Part shown: positions 44,168 through 53,084 of the stretch, piece by piece
Position numbering within the stretch: position 1 is the first letter of the stretch
Layout of the letters: each line of letters starts with the position of its first letter
From: Planctomycetota bacterium
GTDB lineage: Bacteria; Planctomycetota; UBA1135; GCA-002686595
DNA length: 64,000 bases
Assembly: GCA_014237855.1 (NCBI GenBank)
Contig: JABACD010000004.1
Span: 124,001-188,000 of the forward strand
Direction of reading: 5' to 3'
Program-made: the position numbers and the translations under genes
The notes under the pieces: model-generated
The model's database searches: none
Told to the model about the DNA's origin: nothing
The model's input: only the letters and a program-made list of their open reading frames with translations

Positions 44168-44259
44168 CGGAGGAGATTCTACTTCCGTCCTTTCCCCAGG
44201 ACCGGCTGCTCGTCAGAATGCGCGCATGCCCAGACAGTGGATGAAGATGAGGTGACTGG

Positions 44260-45435
44260 TTGGTGAAATCGCTAACTATCAAGCCGACCCACGTGAAGAA
44301 CTCGAGAGGATCCCCCGGGAACTTTCTAGAGATACTCTTCCGAATCCTGATTGTGTTGCTCTTGCTCGCGGGGTTCCTGGTGGCCATCCAGTGCATGGGA
44401 GGGTCATTCAAGCTGATGGGCAAGGGCACCTCCGAAGCCCTGTTCAACGGAGTGGTCAACCCCTTCAGCGCCCTCGCGGTGGGGATTCTTGCCACGGTGC
44501 TCGTTCAGAGTTCCAGTACAACCACGGCGATGATCGTTGCCCTGGTGGGGTCAGGCGAGGTCTCGGTCGAGCATGCCGTGCCCATGATCATGGGTGCTAA
44601 CATCGGCACGACCGTTACCAATACGCTGGTCTCCATCGGTCACGTTAGGCAGAGTGGCGCCTTCAGGCGCGCCTTTGCTGCGGCCACGGTGCACGACTTC
44701 TTCAACGTGATGTGCGTCGCGATCCTGTTGCCACTGGAGTTGATGACAGGGGTTCTCTCCAAGATCGCCATCCGTCTGACGGATGTATTCGCTGGATCAT
44801 CGGGGTCTTCCTTCAAGAGCCCGGTCAAGTCAGCTGTGAAGTCTGCTTACAAGGCAATCCTCGAGTGCCTTGAGTACCTGGGATTGGACGGCACTCCGCT
44901 GGCCGTTGTGCTCCTGGTCTTCGGGATCGCTCTGACCTTCTTCTGCTTGATCTTCATCACGAAGAACATGCGTTCGTTGATTGCTGGGCGTATGGAGCAG
45001 GCCTTGAACCGCTCCCTCGGGCGCTCTGGACTGATCGGCATTGGCGTGGGGATCCTGGTGACTGTAGGTGTGCAGTCATCGAGCATCACGACCAGCCTGA
45101 TGGTGCCCCTTTGCGCTGCTGGCATCCTGACCCTTCAGAACGCCTTCCCGATCATGATGGGGGCCAACCTCGGTACAACCGTGACGGCCTTCCTGGCCAG
45201 TGCCGCTGCAGACTCCAGTGCAGGACTGACCATTGCCCTGGTTCACGGCCTCTTCAACCTCTTCGGTACTGCCCTATTCTTCCCCTTCCCGGCCATGAGG
45301 CAGATCCCCATCAGTTGTGCTGAGGGCTTGGCCGAGCGTGCCTCCAAGAACCCCATGTGGGTGATTGGGTACGTCCTTGGCGTCTTTGTCCTCGTCCCTC
45401 TGATCGGGATGTGGGTCTTCAATTCCATCGATTGA
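44260..45435 (+). CDS. Na+/phosphate cotransporter, NptA/type II family
   Basis: This 391-residue integral membrane protein has the two inverted repeats of the SLC34/NptA family: VQSSSTTTAMIVALVGSG with GANIGTTVTN, and VQSSSITTSLMVPLCAAG with GANLGTTVTA. The QSSS segments line the transport path. Sodium-driven uptake or exchange of phosphate across the inner membrane is expected. The start is TTG 44260 or GTG 44263 behind a GAGG site. A PhoU-like gene follows after 72 bases; in many relatives PhoU is fused to the C-terminus, here it is separate. Confidence 0.9.
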   Translation: MVKSLTIKPTHVKNSRGSPGNFLEILFRILIVLLLLAGFLVAIQCMGGSFKLMGKGTSEALFNGVVNPFSALAVGILATVLVQSSSTTTAMIVALVGSGEVSVEHAVPMIMGANIGTTVTNTLVSIGHVRQSGAFRRAFAAATVHDFFNVMCVAILLPLELMTGVLSKIAIRLTDVFAGSSGSSFKSPVKSAVKSAYKAILECLEYLGLDGTPLAVVLLVFGIALTFFCLIFITKNMRSLIAGRMEQALNRSLGRSGLIGIGVGILVTVGVQSSSITTSLMVPLCAAGILTLQNAFPIMMGANLGTTVTAFLASAAADSSAGLTIALVHGLFNLFGTALFFPFPAMRQIPISCAEGLAERASKNPMWVIGYVLGVFVLVPLIGMWVFNSID

Positions 45436-45507
45436 CCTGCTTGTCCCTCAATCGCTCTCCGAGTCCGGTTATCCTTCGGGCTGAATGAAACTGCGTCCCT
45501 CAATTCC

Positions 45508-46167
45508 ATGATGCGCTGGCTACAAAAGCTCGGGCCTGAGAACCGAAGCCTTCAACAGATCCACTCCCACTTCCTGCAGATGCTGGTGGATGGTCGTCAC
45601 ATTTTTGATGCTTCGGCCAACGCACTGATCGGCGGCACGGATCTGGATGTGATCGAGTCGGACCTCTTCACCACCGACCAGCGTATCAATGCGACGGAGC
45701 AGGCCATCCGTAGGGAGATCGTGGTGCACGGCTCCATTCATGGTGCCGCGACCTTTCCGGCGCTCTTGGTCATGATGAGCCTGGTCAAGGACGCCGAGAG
45801 AATTGGTGACTACTGCAAGAACATCTTTCAGCTGGCGAGGGTCGGAGCAGTGCTGGGGACGCCCGAGCAAACCGCCGAGATGGTCATCCTCAAGGATCGC
45901 ATCAGCAAGGTGATCGTTCGCGCCCATGGAATCTACAAGAGCCAGGACGAGGATGACGCCAAGGGCTTCCTGGATGAGACCGCGGACATCTCCTCAACCT
46001 GCGAGGGTATCGTTCGAGAGGATCTCAGATCCGTCGGCGAGAACAGAGCTGGCAGGGTTCTCGCTCACCGCTACTTCAAGCGCGTGGTCAGCCACACGGG
46101 CAACATCGTCACCTCGGTGGTAATGCCCCTCGACAAGCTGGACTACTTCGACGAACCCAAGCGCTGA
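45508..46167 (+). CDS. PhoU-domain protein
   Basis: The 219-residue protein is helical and carries one PhoU-like unit with the metal motif DAERIGDYCKNI (E/DxxxD type) near residue 95. A second unit is degenerate (residues 130-210). PhoU proteins tune phosphate uptake and the PhoR sensor. Given the Na/phosphate cotransporter 72 bases upstream, it probably regulates that carrier, as the fused PhoU domains do in other species. There are no pst genes in the window. Confidence 0.85.
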   Translation: MMRWLQKLGPENRSLQQIHSHFLQMLVDGRHIFDASANALIGGTDLDVIESDLFTTDQRINATEQAIRREIVVHGSIHGAATFPALLVMMSLVKDAERIGDYCKNIFQLARVGAVLGTPEQTAEMVILKDRISKVIVRAHGIYKSQDEDDAKGFLDETADISSTCEGIVREDLRSVGENRAGRVLAHRYFKRVVSHTGNIVTSVVMPLDKLDYFDEPKR

Positions 46168-46269
46168 CCCGATCTGGCCACTAGCCGTGCAGTCCTCTTT
46201 CAGCAGGGCTGCCGCCCTCTCTCTGGTTGCCCTTCGGGCTCTCTGAGCTGCTGATCGTTGGCTGAGAGC

Positions 46270-47001
46270 CTACTGGGGAATCATGACCTCAGAGTCGGCC
46301 TCGATCTGACCGTCGACCATCACCAGGACGCGGTCGCAGCTCTTGGCGAGGCGCTCGTCGTGTGTCACCAGCAGCAGCGATGCGTTCCGCCTGCTCTGCT
46401 CGTTGAACAGGATCTCGAGCACCTTATCACCAGTCGCCGTGTCGAGGTTGCCGGTGGGTTCATCAGCGATCACGATCTCGGGCTTCAAGATCAAGGCCCT
46501 GGCAATCGCCACTCGCTGGCGTTCCCCTCCTGAAAGCTGGTTGGGTCGGTGGTTGATACGGTCCTTCAGACCGAAGCGTTCGAGCATGTCCCGAGCTTCG
46601 GAGGTGTGCAGCTTCTTGTCGAAAGGGACGGTCCCGTATGAATGGGCGATGCGGGCAGGTAGCGTGATGTTCTCGAGGGCGGAGAGGTCTGGCAGGAGGT
46701 GATAGGCCTGGAAGACAAAGCCAATGTGGCGATTGCGGAGTGCCGCGCGTTCGGACATCGCCAGCTCCCAGGCGCTCTTGCCTTGCAGCTGGACCCGCCC
46801 CTCGGTGGGCTGCTCCAGCAACCCGAGCACGTGCAAGAAGGTGGACTTGCCAGCACCGGATGCCCCCATCAAGCAGAGTCTTTCTCTGGCTCTCAGCTCG
46901 AGGTGGGCACCGTGAAGGACTTCGATCTCGCGCTCGCCGACCCGAAAGGACTTGCGGACGTCCTCTGCGCTTAGAACGGTTTCGAGGTTTGAGGTGGTCA
47001 T
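46270..47001 (-). CDS. lolD: ABC transporter ATPase, LolD-type
   Basis: The 243-residue ATPase has Walker A GASGAGKST, Q-loop region FVFQAYHLLPDLSA, signature LSGGERQRVAIARAL, Walker B IVIADEPTG and switch histidine LVTHDERLA. The FQxxHLLPxL pattern is typical of LolD/MacB/FtsE-type ATPases. Eight bases upstream lies a LolC/LolE-like permease, so the pair probably extracts lipoproteins from the inner membrane for outer-membrane sorting; a macrolide or cell-division transporter is the alternative. Several lipoproteins are encoded in this window, which fits that role. Confidence 0.9.
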   Translation of the reverse strand: MTTSNLETVLSAEDVRKSFRVGEREIEVLHGAHLELRARERLCLMGASGAGKSTFLHVLGLLEQPTEGRVQLQGKSAWELAMSERAALRNRHIGFVFQAYHLLPDLSALENITLPARIAHSYGTVPFDKKLHTSEARDMLERFGLKDRINHRPNQLSGGERQRVAIARALILKPEIVIADEPTGNLDTATGDKVLEILFNEQSRRNASLLLVTHDERLAKSCDRVLVMVDGQIEADSEVMIPQ

Positions 47002-47008
47002 TGGGGAA

Positions 47009-48373
47009 TTACTCAGCTCTCAAGGCATCGATCGGGTGAAGTCTGGAGGCGGTCCAGGCCGGGATGACCGAGAACAGTGCTGTTGCCAGGAGCGCGCCGA
47101 GCACGATGGCCACCACCGCAATCGGACTCACCACCGAGGGGATGTGATCGAAGAGGTAGACCTCGCGATCAAAGATCTGCACTCGCAAGGTGGCCGAGAG
47201 CCACTGCTCGATAGCATCGATCTTGATGGCCCCCAGGATTCCCAGGAAGGCGCCCAGCGAGCAGCCCAGCAGGGCATTCCACATACCGATCATCAAGAAG
47301 ATGGACATGATCGAGCGCGGAGTTGCCCCGAGCGCCGTCAGGATTCCGATGTCCCGGCGCTTCTCGGTGACCATCATCATCAGGATGGCAAACACAGTAA
47401 AGGCGGCCACGAGGACGATCAGCGCCAGCATGATGCCCATCAGCACGCGCTCGTTCTTGATGGCTCCCAGCAGCGGTCCACGGAAGGACTCCCAGGTTCT
47501 CACCTCCATGGACTTGGCGTGGTGGATCAGGCGGGCCTCTGCGAGCTCACTGGAGAGGTCTGCCTCGATCGTCTCCCGCTCTTGCTCGTAGTCCTTGAGC
47601 TTGACGAGGACCTGCGTGAACTCGTGAGTGTCCGATAGGAAGTCGGAGAGCTCCCAGCGATCGAGGTAGATGCGCGAGAGATCAATCTCGTTCTCACCGC
47701 TGCGAAAGGTGCCGGCGACCCTGAACTTTCGACTGGAAGGTTCGAGCTCATCTGTCATGGGGCTCGGAACAACGGTAACCAGGTTGATCAAGGCGCCCTT
47801 GTAGAGGTTGTGCACCCGGGCCATCTGCTCGCCCACGACGACCCACTCGTAGAACTCGGGCTCATCATGGGTGGCCGGTGCCGCGAACGGATTCTCGACA
47901 TCATCGACGGGGATGCGGTACTCGCCCTCTCGTTCGAGGGCCTCGCGCAGCTGGGTGGCCTGGAACTCATCCTGGACGTCGATTCCCACGAACTGGGCAA
48001 AGGCCAGCTCGGATCCCTGTGGATCCTTGAGGCGATACTCGGACTCGCTCACGTCCCAGCCAGTCTGCAGGAGGATGCCGCCCCAGGAGAGGTGGGCTGA
48101 CACGGCCTCGATGCGAGGGTCGGGACGGAGGTGCTCGAGCAGCCGCTCCGCACTCTTGGGGACCAGGGAGCCGTCTGCCCGCGGGAGGTTGAGTGGTTGG
48201 ATGATGACGTCCGAGAGGCTGCCCCGCACCGTCTTGCGGGACTCCTCCAGGAATCCGGTCATGATCGAGAGGATCATGATCAGCGCGCCAACGCCCACGG
48301 TGATTCCCATCACGCCGATCAGATTGATTCGCCGGCGTAACAGGTAACGCCAGCTGAGAAAGCGAACGTACAA
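47009..48373 (-). CDS. ABC transporter permease, LolC/LolE-like
   Basis: This 454-residue protein has an N-terminal membrane helix (INLIGVMGITVGVGALIMIL), a large periplasmic domain (about 50-300) and three C-terminal helices ending PAWTASRLHPIDALRAE, the MacB/FtsX fold. Such permeases pair with the LolD ATPase downstream. Only one permease is found, so it would work as a homodimer (LolF-like) unless a partner is elsewhere. It lies 44 bases after lysS on the same strand. An outer membrane is implied by lipoprotein sorting. Confidence 0.87.
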   Translation of the reverse strand: MYVRFLSWRYLLRRRINLIGVMGITVGVGALIMILSIMTGFLEESRKTVRGSLSDVIIQPLNLPRADGSLVPKSAERLLEHLRPDPRIEAVSAHLSWGGILLQTGWDVSESEYRLKDPQGSELAFAQFVGIDVQDEFQATQLREALEREGEYRIPVDDVENPFAAPATHDEPEFYEWVVVGEQMARVHNLYKGALINLVTVVPSPMTDELEPSSRKFRVAGTFRSGENEIDLSRIYLDRWELSDFLSDTHEFTQVLVKLKDYEQERETIEADLSSELAEARLIHHAKSMEVRTWESFRGPLLGAIKNERVLMGIMLALIVLVAAFTVFAILMMMVTEKRRDIGILTALGATPRSIMSIFLMIGMWNALLGCSLGAFLGILGAIKIDAIEQWLSATLRVQIFDREVYLFDHIPSVVSPIAVVAIVLGALLATALFSVIPAWTASRLHPIDALRAE

Positions 48374-48417
48374 GCTTCAGGCTCCCCGCGTCTCGTGGGT
48401 GAATGGGATGTAAGCGG

Positions 48418-49926
48418 TCAAGATTGAACGCTCTCTTGTTGGGGTTCGGAACTTCCCTCGCTGGTCGTCTCCTCACCGTCGCGGTTGGGCTTCATGGCTG
48501 GAAACAGGAGCACGTCGCGAATGGAATCCTGACCGGTGAGGACCATGACGAGTCGGTCGATTCCGACCCCCAGGCCTCCCGTGGGGGGCATGCCGTACTC
48601 GAGCGCCTGAACATAGTCGAGGTCCACCTCGCCAGGTGTCTCCGGATCCTTGCTTGCCACCTGTTGTTCGAAGCGCTCCAGTTGTTCTGCCGGATCGTTC
48701 AGCTCCGTGAAGGCATTGCCGAGCTCCATCGAGGCAATGAAGACCTCGAAGCGTTCCGTCAGCCGCGGATCCTCGGGCTTGCACTTGGAGAGTGGTGAGA
48801 TCTGCACCGGGTAGTCGTAGACGAAGACGGGGCCTGAAAGGTGCTCCTCCACGGTCTCCTCGAAGACATCGTTCATGAGCTTCCAGTAATCGCCCTGATC
48901 CTTGAGGCCAAGCTCCTTGGCCTTGGCTCTCACGGCCGGCTCATCATCGAACTCGCAGCCAGCGTGCTGAAGGAACAGCTCGGTGTAGGAGAGGCGCTGG
49001 AAGGGAGCCTTGAGGTCGTACTCAACTCCCCGAAAGGTCACCTCTGTCTTGCCGTTGAGCTTCCTGGCCAGGTACTCGAACATCTGCTCGGTGAGCTCCA
49101 TCATCCTGTGGTAGTCCGCCTGAGCTTCATAGAGCTCCAGCATGGTGAACTCAGGATTGTGTCGGATGGAGAGCCCCTCGTTGCGGAAGTTGCGTGCGAC
49201 CTCGAAGACTCGCTCGAAGCCACCGACGATCAGCCGCTTGAGGTAGAGCTCGGGAGCAATCCTCAGGTAGAAGTCCATCCCAAGGGCGTTGTGATGGGTG
49301 GTGAAGGGCCGTGCCGTTGCTCCACCGAAGATCGGATGAAGGATTGGCGTCTCGACCTCGATGTAGCCCTGCTCCTCCAGGAAGGTGCGAATGCCAGAGA
49401 GTGCCTGGCTGCGTTTTTGGAAGACCTCGGCCACTCCCTCGGTGGCCCACAGGTCGGCGTATCGCCTTCGGTAACGGATCTCCTTGTCGGCGAGACCGTG
49501 CCACTTTTCAGGGGGCGGTGCGACGGCCTTGGAGAGCAGCTGGACCTGATCACCCCAGATCGTCACCTCTCCTTTTTGCGTGAAGCCGATTTCCCCGGTG
49601 ATGGCAACAAGGTCGCCTCCGTCTAGCAGCTTGCGTTGCGCCCACCAGTCGCCAAGCTTGTTCTTTTGCAGTCCAACCTGAATACGACCGGTGCGATCGA
49701 GCACTGGAGCGAAGATCAACTTGCCAAAGTCCCGAAGTCCGAGCAGTCTGCCTGCCACCGTGGTCCGCGTGCCAACTCGAGGGCCTGGCTCCTCGGGCGT
49801 GCCGCATCCCGCCAGGAATTCAGCGATAGGCTCGGCCTGGACCCCGCGGGCGGGATAGGGATCGTCCCCGGCTTGCCGGATCTTTTCGATCTTGGCCAGG
49901 CGATCGGGATGGGCGAGGTCGGTCAT
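48418..49926 (-). CDS. lysS: Lysyl-tRNA synthetase, class II
   Basis: LysRS charges tRNA-Lys. The 502-residue protein matches the E. coli length. The anticodon-binding OB domain lies at 35-150; class II motif 2 is FEVARNFRNEG with NPEFTMLELYEAQADY; motif 3 is GLGVGIDRLVMVLTG. LDYVQALEYGMPPTGG supports lysine binding. ATG 49926 is chosen because the frame stays open into tRNA-Ala and gives no homology further upstream; ATG 49989 would add 21 residues. Its minus-strand neighbour is the LolC-like permease. The tail is Glu/Ser-rich. Confidence 0.95.
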   Translation of the reverse strand: MTDLAHPDRLAKIEKIRQAGDDPYPARGVQAEPIAEFLAGCGTPEEPGPRVGTRTTVAGRLLGLRDFGKLIFAPVLDRTGRIQVGLQKNKLGDWWAQRKLLDGGDLVAITGEIGFTQKGEVTIWGDQVQLLSKAVAPPPEKWHGLADKEIRYRRRYADLWATEGVAEVFQKRSQALSGIRTFLEEQGYIEVETPILHPIFGGATARPFTTHHNALGMDFYLRIAPELYLKRLIVGGFERVFEVARNFRNEGLSIRHNPEFTMLELYEAQADYHRMMELTEQMFEYLARKLNGKTEVTFRGVEYDLKAPFQRLSYTELFLQHAGCEFDDEPAVRAKAKELGLKDQGDYWKLMNDVFEETVEEHLSGPVFVYDYPVQISPLSKCKPEDPRLTERFEVFIASMELGNAFTELNDPAEQLERFEQQVASKDPETPGEVDLDYVQALEYGMPPTGGLGVGIDRLVMVLTGQDSIRDVLLFPAMKPNRDGEETTSEGSSEPQQESVQS

Positions 49927-50123
49927 CGAATCAAGCGTCCTGTATGGGTCTGTGTTACCAGCGCTAGCTGCTGGTCCATGGGCGCTCATTCTACGCTGAG
50001 GTCGAGTCCAATCAGAAGTCCAGGGAAGATCCCAAGGACAATTCTGAGCTGGCAAGGGGTCGGACTGATTCCATGGGGGGGGCGGCCCCAGGCCCGACGA
50101 TCCCTGGTGTCTGGGAAATGAGG

Positions 50124-50149
50124 AAAGCCCGGCCATGGGCCGGGCTTTT
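50124..50149 (-). terminator. Perfect hairpin after tRNA-Ala
   Basis: An 11-bp perfect stem AAAGCCCGGCC/GGCCGGGCTTT with a 3-base loop lies five bases beyond the tRNA-Ala 3' end on the minus strand, followed by CTCA after the stem's T run. The same hairpin carries TTTT on the plus strand, so it could work in both directions. Confidence 0.7.
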
Positions 50150-50153
50150 GGAC

Positions 50154-50229
<76 letters not shown>

Positions 50230-50472
50230 TGTGTCCCCGGTGGGACTGCCATGCGGGTCACCGCACGGGGCAGAAGAATGCCGAGCCTCCGGCCTGGAGT
50301 CAACGCCCAGGGGGCTCTATTTGGCGCAACGTGGTTCGTGAACTGCTCTAGGCGCTGGGCGCATCAGCGTCACCTCTCTACAATTCGCCGCGACTCGGTG
50401 AATGGGGCCTGGCATGCCCCTGGAATCGAGCTGGGACCATTTCTTGACATTCCCCGCCGGGAGCACGGGACC

Positions 50473-53052
50473 GTGAGCAACATCTACGACGCGAGAGAGA
50501 TCGAGAAGCGCTGGCAGGCCTATTGGGCTGAACAGGCGACCTTTCACACCCCCGGGCCGGGTGAGGCTGGCTTTGATCCCTCGAGGCCCAAGTACTACGT
50601 CCTCGACATGTTTCCCTATCCCTCGGGGGACGGACTCCACGTCGGGCATCCCATGGGTTACATCGGCACGGACATCATCGCCCGTCGCAAGCGCATGGAG
50701 GGCTACAACGTCCTGCACCCGATGGGCTATGACGCCTTCGGATTGCCAGCTGAGCAATATGCCATCACGACTGGCCAGCACCCGCAAGAGACCACCAACC
50801 GCAACATTGCGACCTACAGGCGGCAGCTCCAGATGGTAGGCCTGTCCTACGACTGGGAGCGCGAGCTGACAACAAGCGAGCCCCGCTACTACCGCTGGAC
50901 CCAGTGGATCTTTGGCCGGCTGTTCGATCGGGGGCTGGCGTACCAGGCTGAGGTCCCGGTGTGGTGGTGTGAGGCGCTGAAGACGGTTCTGGCCAACGAA
51001 GAGGTGATCAATGGGCGATCCGAGCGCGGCGACCACCCCTGCGAGCGGCGCCCGCTGAAGCAGTGGATGTTGAAGATCACTGCCTATGCGGACCGGCTGG
51101 TCGACGACCTGGACACACTGGATTGGCCCGAATCCGTCAAGACCATGCAGCGTGAGTGGATCGGTAGATCTCATGGTGCGGAGGTTTCCTTCCCCATACG
51201 CGGCCATGGCAGCGGGACCGTCGACGTCTTCACGACCCGCCCTGACACCATCTTTGGGGCCACCTTCATGGTCATAGCCCCCGAGCATGCCCTGGTCGAT
51301 GAGATCACCACGGCTGAACAGCGCGAAGAGGTTCAGGCCTACGTCAGGGTTGCGGCGGCCAAGAGCGACCTCGAGCGGACTGATCTGGCCAAGGATAAGT
51401 CGGGAGTCTTCACCGGTGCCTATGCCACCAACCCACTGTTTGAGGAGGGCGACGAGCGCTCGAGAATCCCAATCTGGGTAGCCGACTACGTCCTGGCGAG
51501 CTACGGCAGTGGCGCGATCATGGCCGTCCCTGGGCAGGACCAGCGTGACTGGGAGTTTGCGGAGAAGTTCGACCTGCCGATCATCCGCACGGTGAAACCC
51601 GGCGAGGGCTTCGAGGGTCAGGCCTATCTGGGTGACGGCCCTGCAATCAACTCGGGCTTCCTGGACGGGCTGGAGGTCACCGAGGCCAAGGAGAAGATGA
51701 TCGAGTATCTGACCTCCAAGGGCCTGGGCACGGCCAAGACGAATTTCCGACTGCGTGATTGGCTCTTCAGCAGGCAGCGCTACTGGGGGGAGCCCTTCCC
51801 CGTTCTTCATGGTGAGGATGGTGAGCGGATTCGTGTTCCAGATGAGGAGCTTCCCGTGGTCCTGCCGGAAATGGATGACTTCACTCCCAGTGATGATGGT
51901 GCTGCGCCCCTGAGTCGAGCGCCCGAGTGGGTTTCCTACACCGACGCCGCAGGCAAGCAATGGAAGCGCGAGACGGACACGATGCCCGGCTGGGCTGGGT
52001 CCTGCTGGTACTACCTGCGCTTCATGGATCCCAGCAATGATCAGGAAGCCTTCTCAGCCGAGGCCGAGAAGTACTGGGGCCAGGTGGATCTGTATGTAGG
52101 CGGTATGGAGCACGCCGTGCTGCACCTGCTCTATGCACGATTTTGGCACAAGGTCCTCTACGACCTGGGTCTGGTGGGGAGTACCGAACCCTTCCAGCGC
52201 CTTTTCAACCAGGGAATGCTGACCGCCTTCGCGTACAAGGACTCCACCGGTCGTCTGGTTCCGGCTGATGATACAGAGGAGCAGGGCGAGAAGGTCGTGG
52301 CCAAGGACAGCGGTGAGGTGCTCGAGCAGGTCATCGCGAAGATGTCCAAGTCGCTCAAGAATGTTGTCAATCCCGACGCTGTCATCGAGGAGTACGGTTG
52401 TGACACCTTCCGACTCTACGAGATGTTCATGGGCCCGCTGGCGGAGTCCAAACCCTGGAATCCCAGGGATGTACCCGGCTGTCGCCGGTTCCTGGAGAGG
52501 GTCTGGCGCTTGTTTGTCGGCGAGGATTCTTCCTCGAGCGTAAGGCCCCAGCTGTTGGAGCCGAGCACTGGCGAGCCCGAAGGTGATTCCCTGACCCTGG
52601 CACGTGAGCTGCACAAGATGCTGAAGCGAGTGGATGACTCATTCAAGCAGTACAACTTCAACACGGCGATCGCGGGGATGATGAGCTTTGTCAACGAGGC
52701 CAACAAGCTCACCCATGCCTTCACTCGAGACCAGGCCGAGTTGTTCGTGCAGGCTCTCTCGCCGTTCGCTCCTCACATGGGAGAAGAGCTCTGGGCCCGG
52801 CTGGGGCACCAGGGTGGGGTGAGTGCCAGCGATTGGCCGAAGCCCCTGGAGAAGTACCTGGCGGTGGATGAGTTCGAGCTGGTGGTCCAGGTCCTGGGTA
52901 AGGTTCGTGGCAAGGTCAGCGCATCGAAGTCCGCCTCAAAGGAGGAACTCCTGGCCCTGGCACGAGCCACAGTGGCTGAGCAGCTGGAGGGAAAAACCGT
53001 GGTCAAGGAGATCCTGGTCCCAGGTCGACTGGTGAACTTCGTGGCAAAGTGA
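50473..53052 (+). CDS. leuS: Leucyl-tRNA synthetase
   Basis: LeuRS charges tRNA-Leu and edits mis-charged tRNA. The 859-residue protein has the HIGH-type motif HVGH in YPSGDGLHVGHPMGY, the connective editing domain with TTRPDTIFGATF and GSGAIMAVPGQDQRD, and KMSKS in AKMSKSLKNV. A C-terminal anticodon domain ends in VLGKVRGKVSAS, as in bacterial LeuRS. The start is GTG 50473 with GGGAG upstream; the in-frame sequence back to 50251 is not conserved. A TACAAT hexamer at 50379-50384 may be its -10 element. Length matches the family. Confidence 0.96.
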   Translation: MSNIYDAREIEKRWQAYWAEQATFHTPGPGEAGFDPSRPKYYVLDMFPYPSGDGLHVGHPMGYIGTDIIARRKRMEGYNVLHPMGYDAFGLPAEQYAITTGQHPQETTNRNIATYRRQLQMVGLSYDWERELTTSEPRYYRWTQWIFGRLFDRGLAYQAEVPVWWCEALKTVLANEEVINGRSERGDHPCERRPLKQWMLKITAYADRLVDDLDTLDWPESVKTMQREWIGRSHGAEVSFPIRGHGSGTVDVFTTRPDTIFGATFMVIAPEHALVDEITTAEQREEVQAYVRVAAAKSDLERTDLAKDKSGVFTGAYATNPLFEEGDERSRIPIWVADYVLASYGSGAIMAVPGQDQRDWEFAEKFDLPIIRTVKPGEGFEGQAYLGDGPAINSGFLDGLEVTEAKEKMIEYLTSKGLGTAKTNFRLRDWLFSRQRYWGEPFPVLHGEDGERIRVPDEELPVVLPEMDDFTPSDDGAAPLSRAPEWVSYTDAAGKQWKRETDTMPGWAGSCWYYLRFMDPSNDQEAFSAEAEKYWGQVDLYVGGMEHAVLHLLYARFWHKVLYDLGLVGSTEPFQRLFNQGMLTAFAYKDSTGRLVPADDTEEQGEKVVAKDSGEVLEQVIAKMSKSLKNVVNPDAVIEEYGCDTFRLYEMFMGPLAESKPWNPRDVPGCRRFLERVWRLFVGEDSSSSVRPQLLEPSTGEPEGDSLTLARELHKMLKRVDDSFKQYNFNTAIAGMMSFVNEANKLTHAFTRDQAELFVQALSPFAPHMGEELWARLGHQGGVSASDWPKPLEKYLAVDEFELVVQVLGKVRGKVSASKSASKEELLALARATVAEQLEGKTVVKEILVPGRLVNFVAK

Positions 53053-53084
53053 CAGGGGGCCGGCTCAGGCCGTAATCTGGGGGC

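Noticed and set aside
50251-50472. 74-residue N-terminal extension of leuS
   Set aside because: It is not conserved in LeuRS, and GTG 50473 directly precedes the conserved N-terminus.
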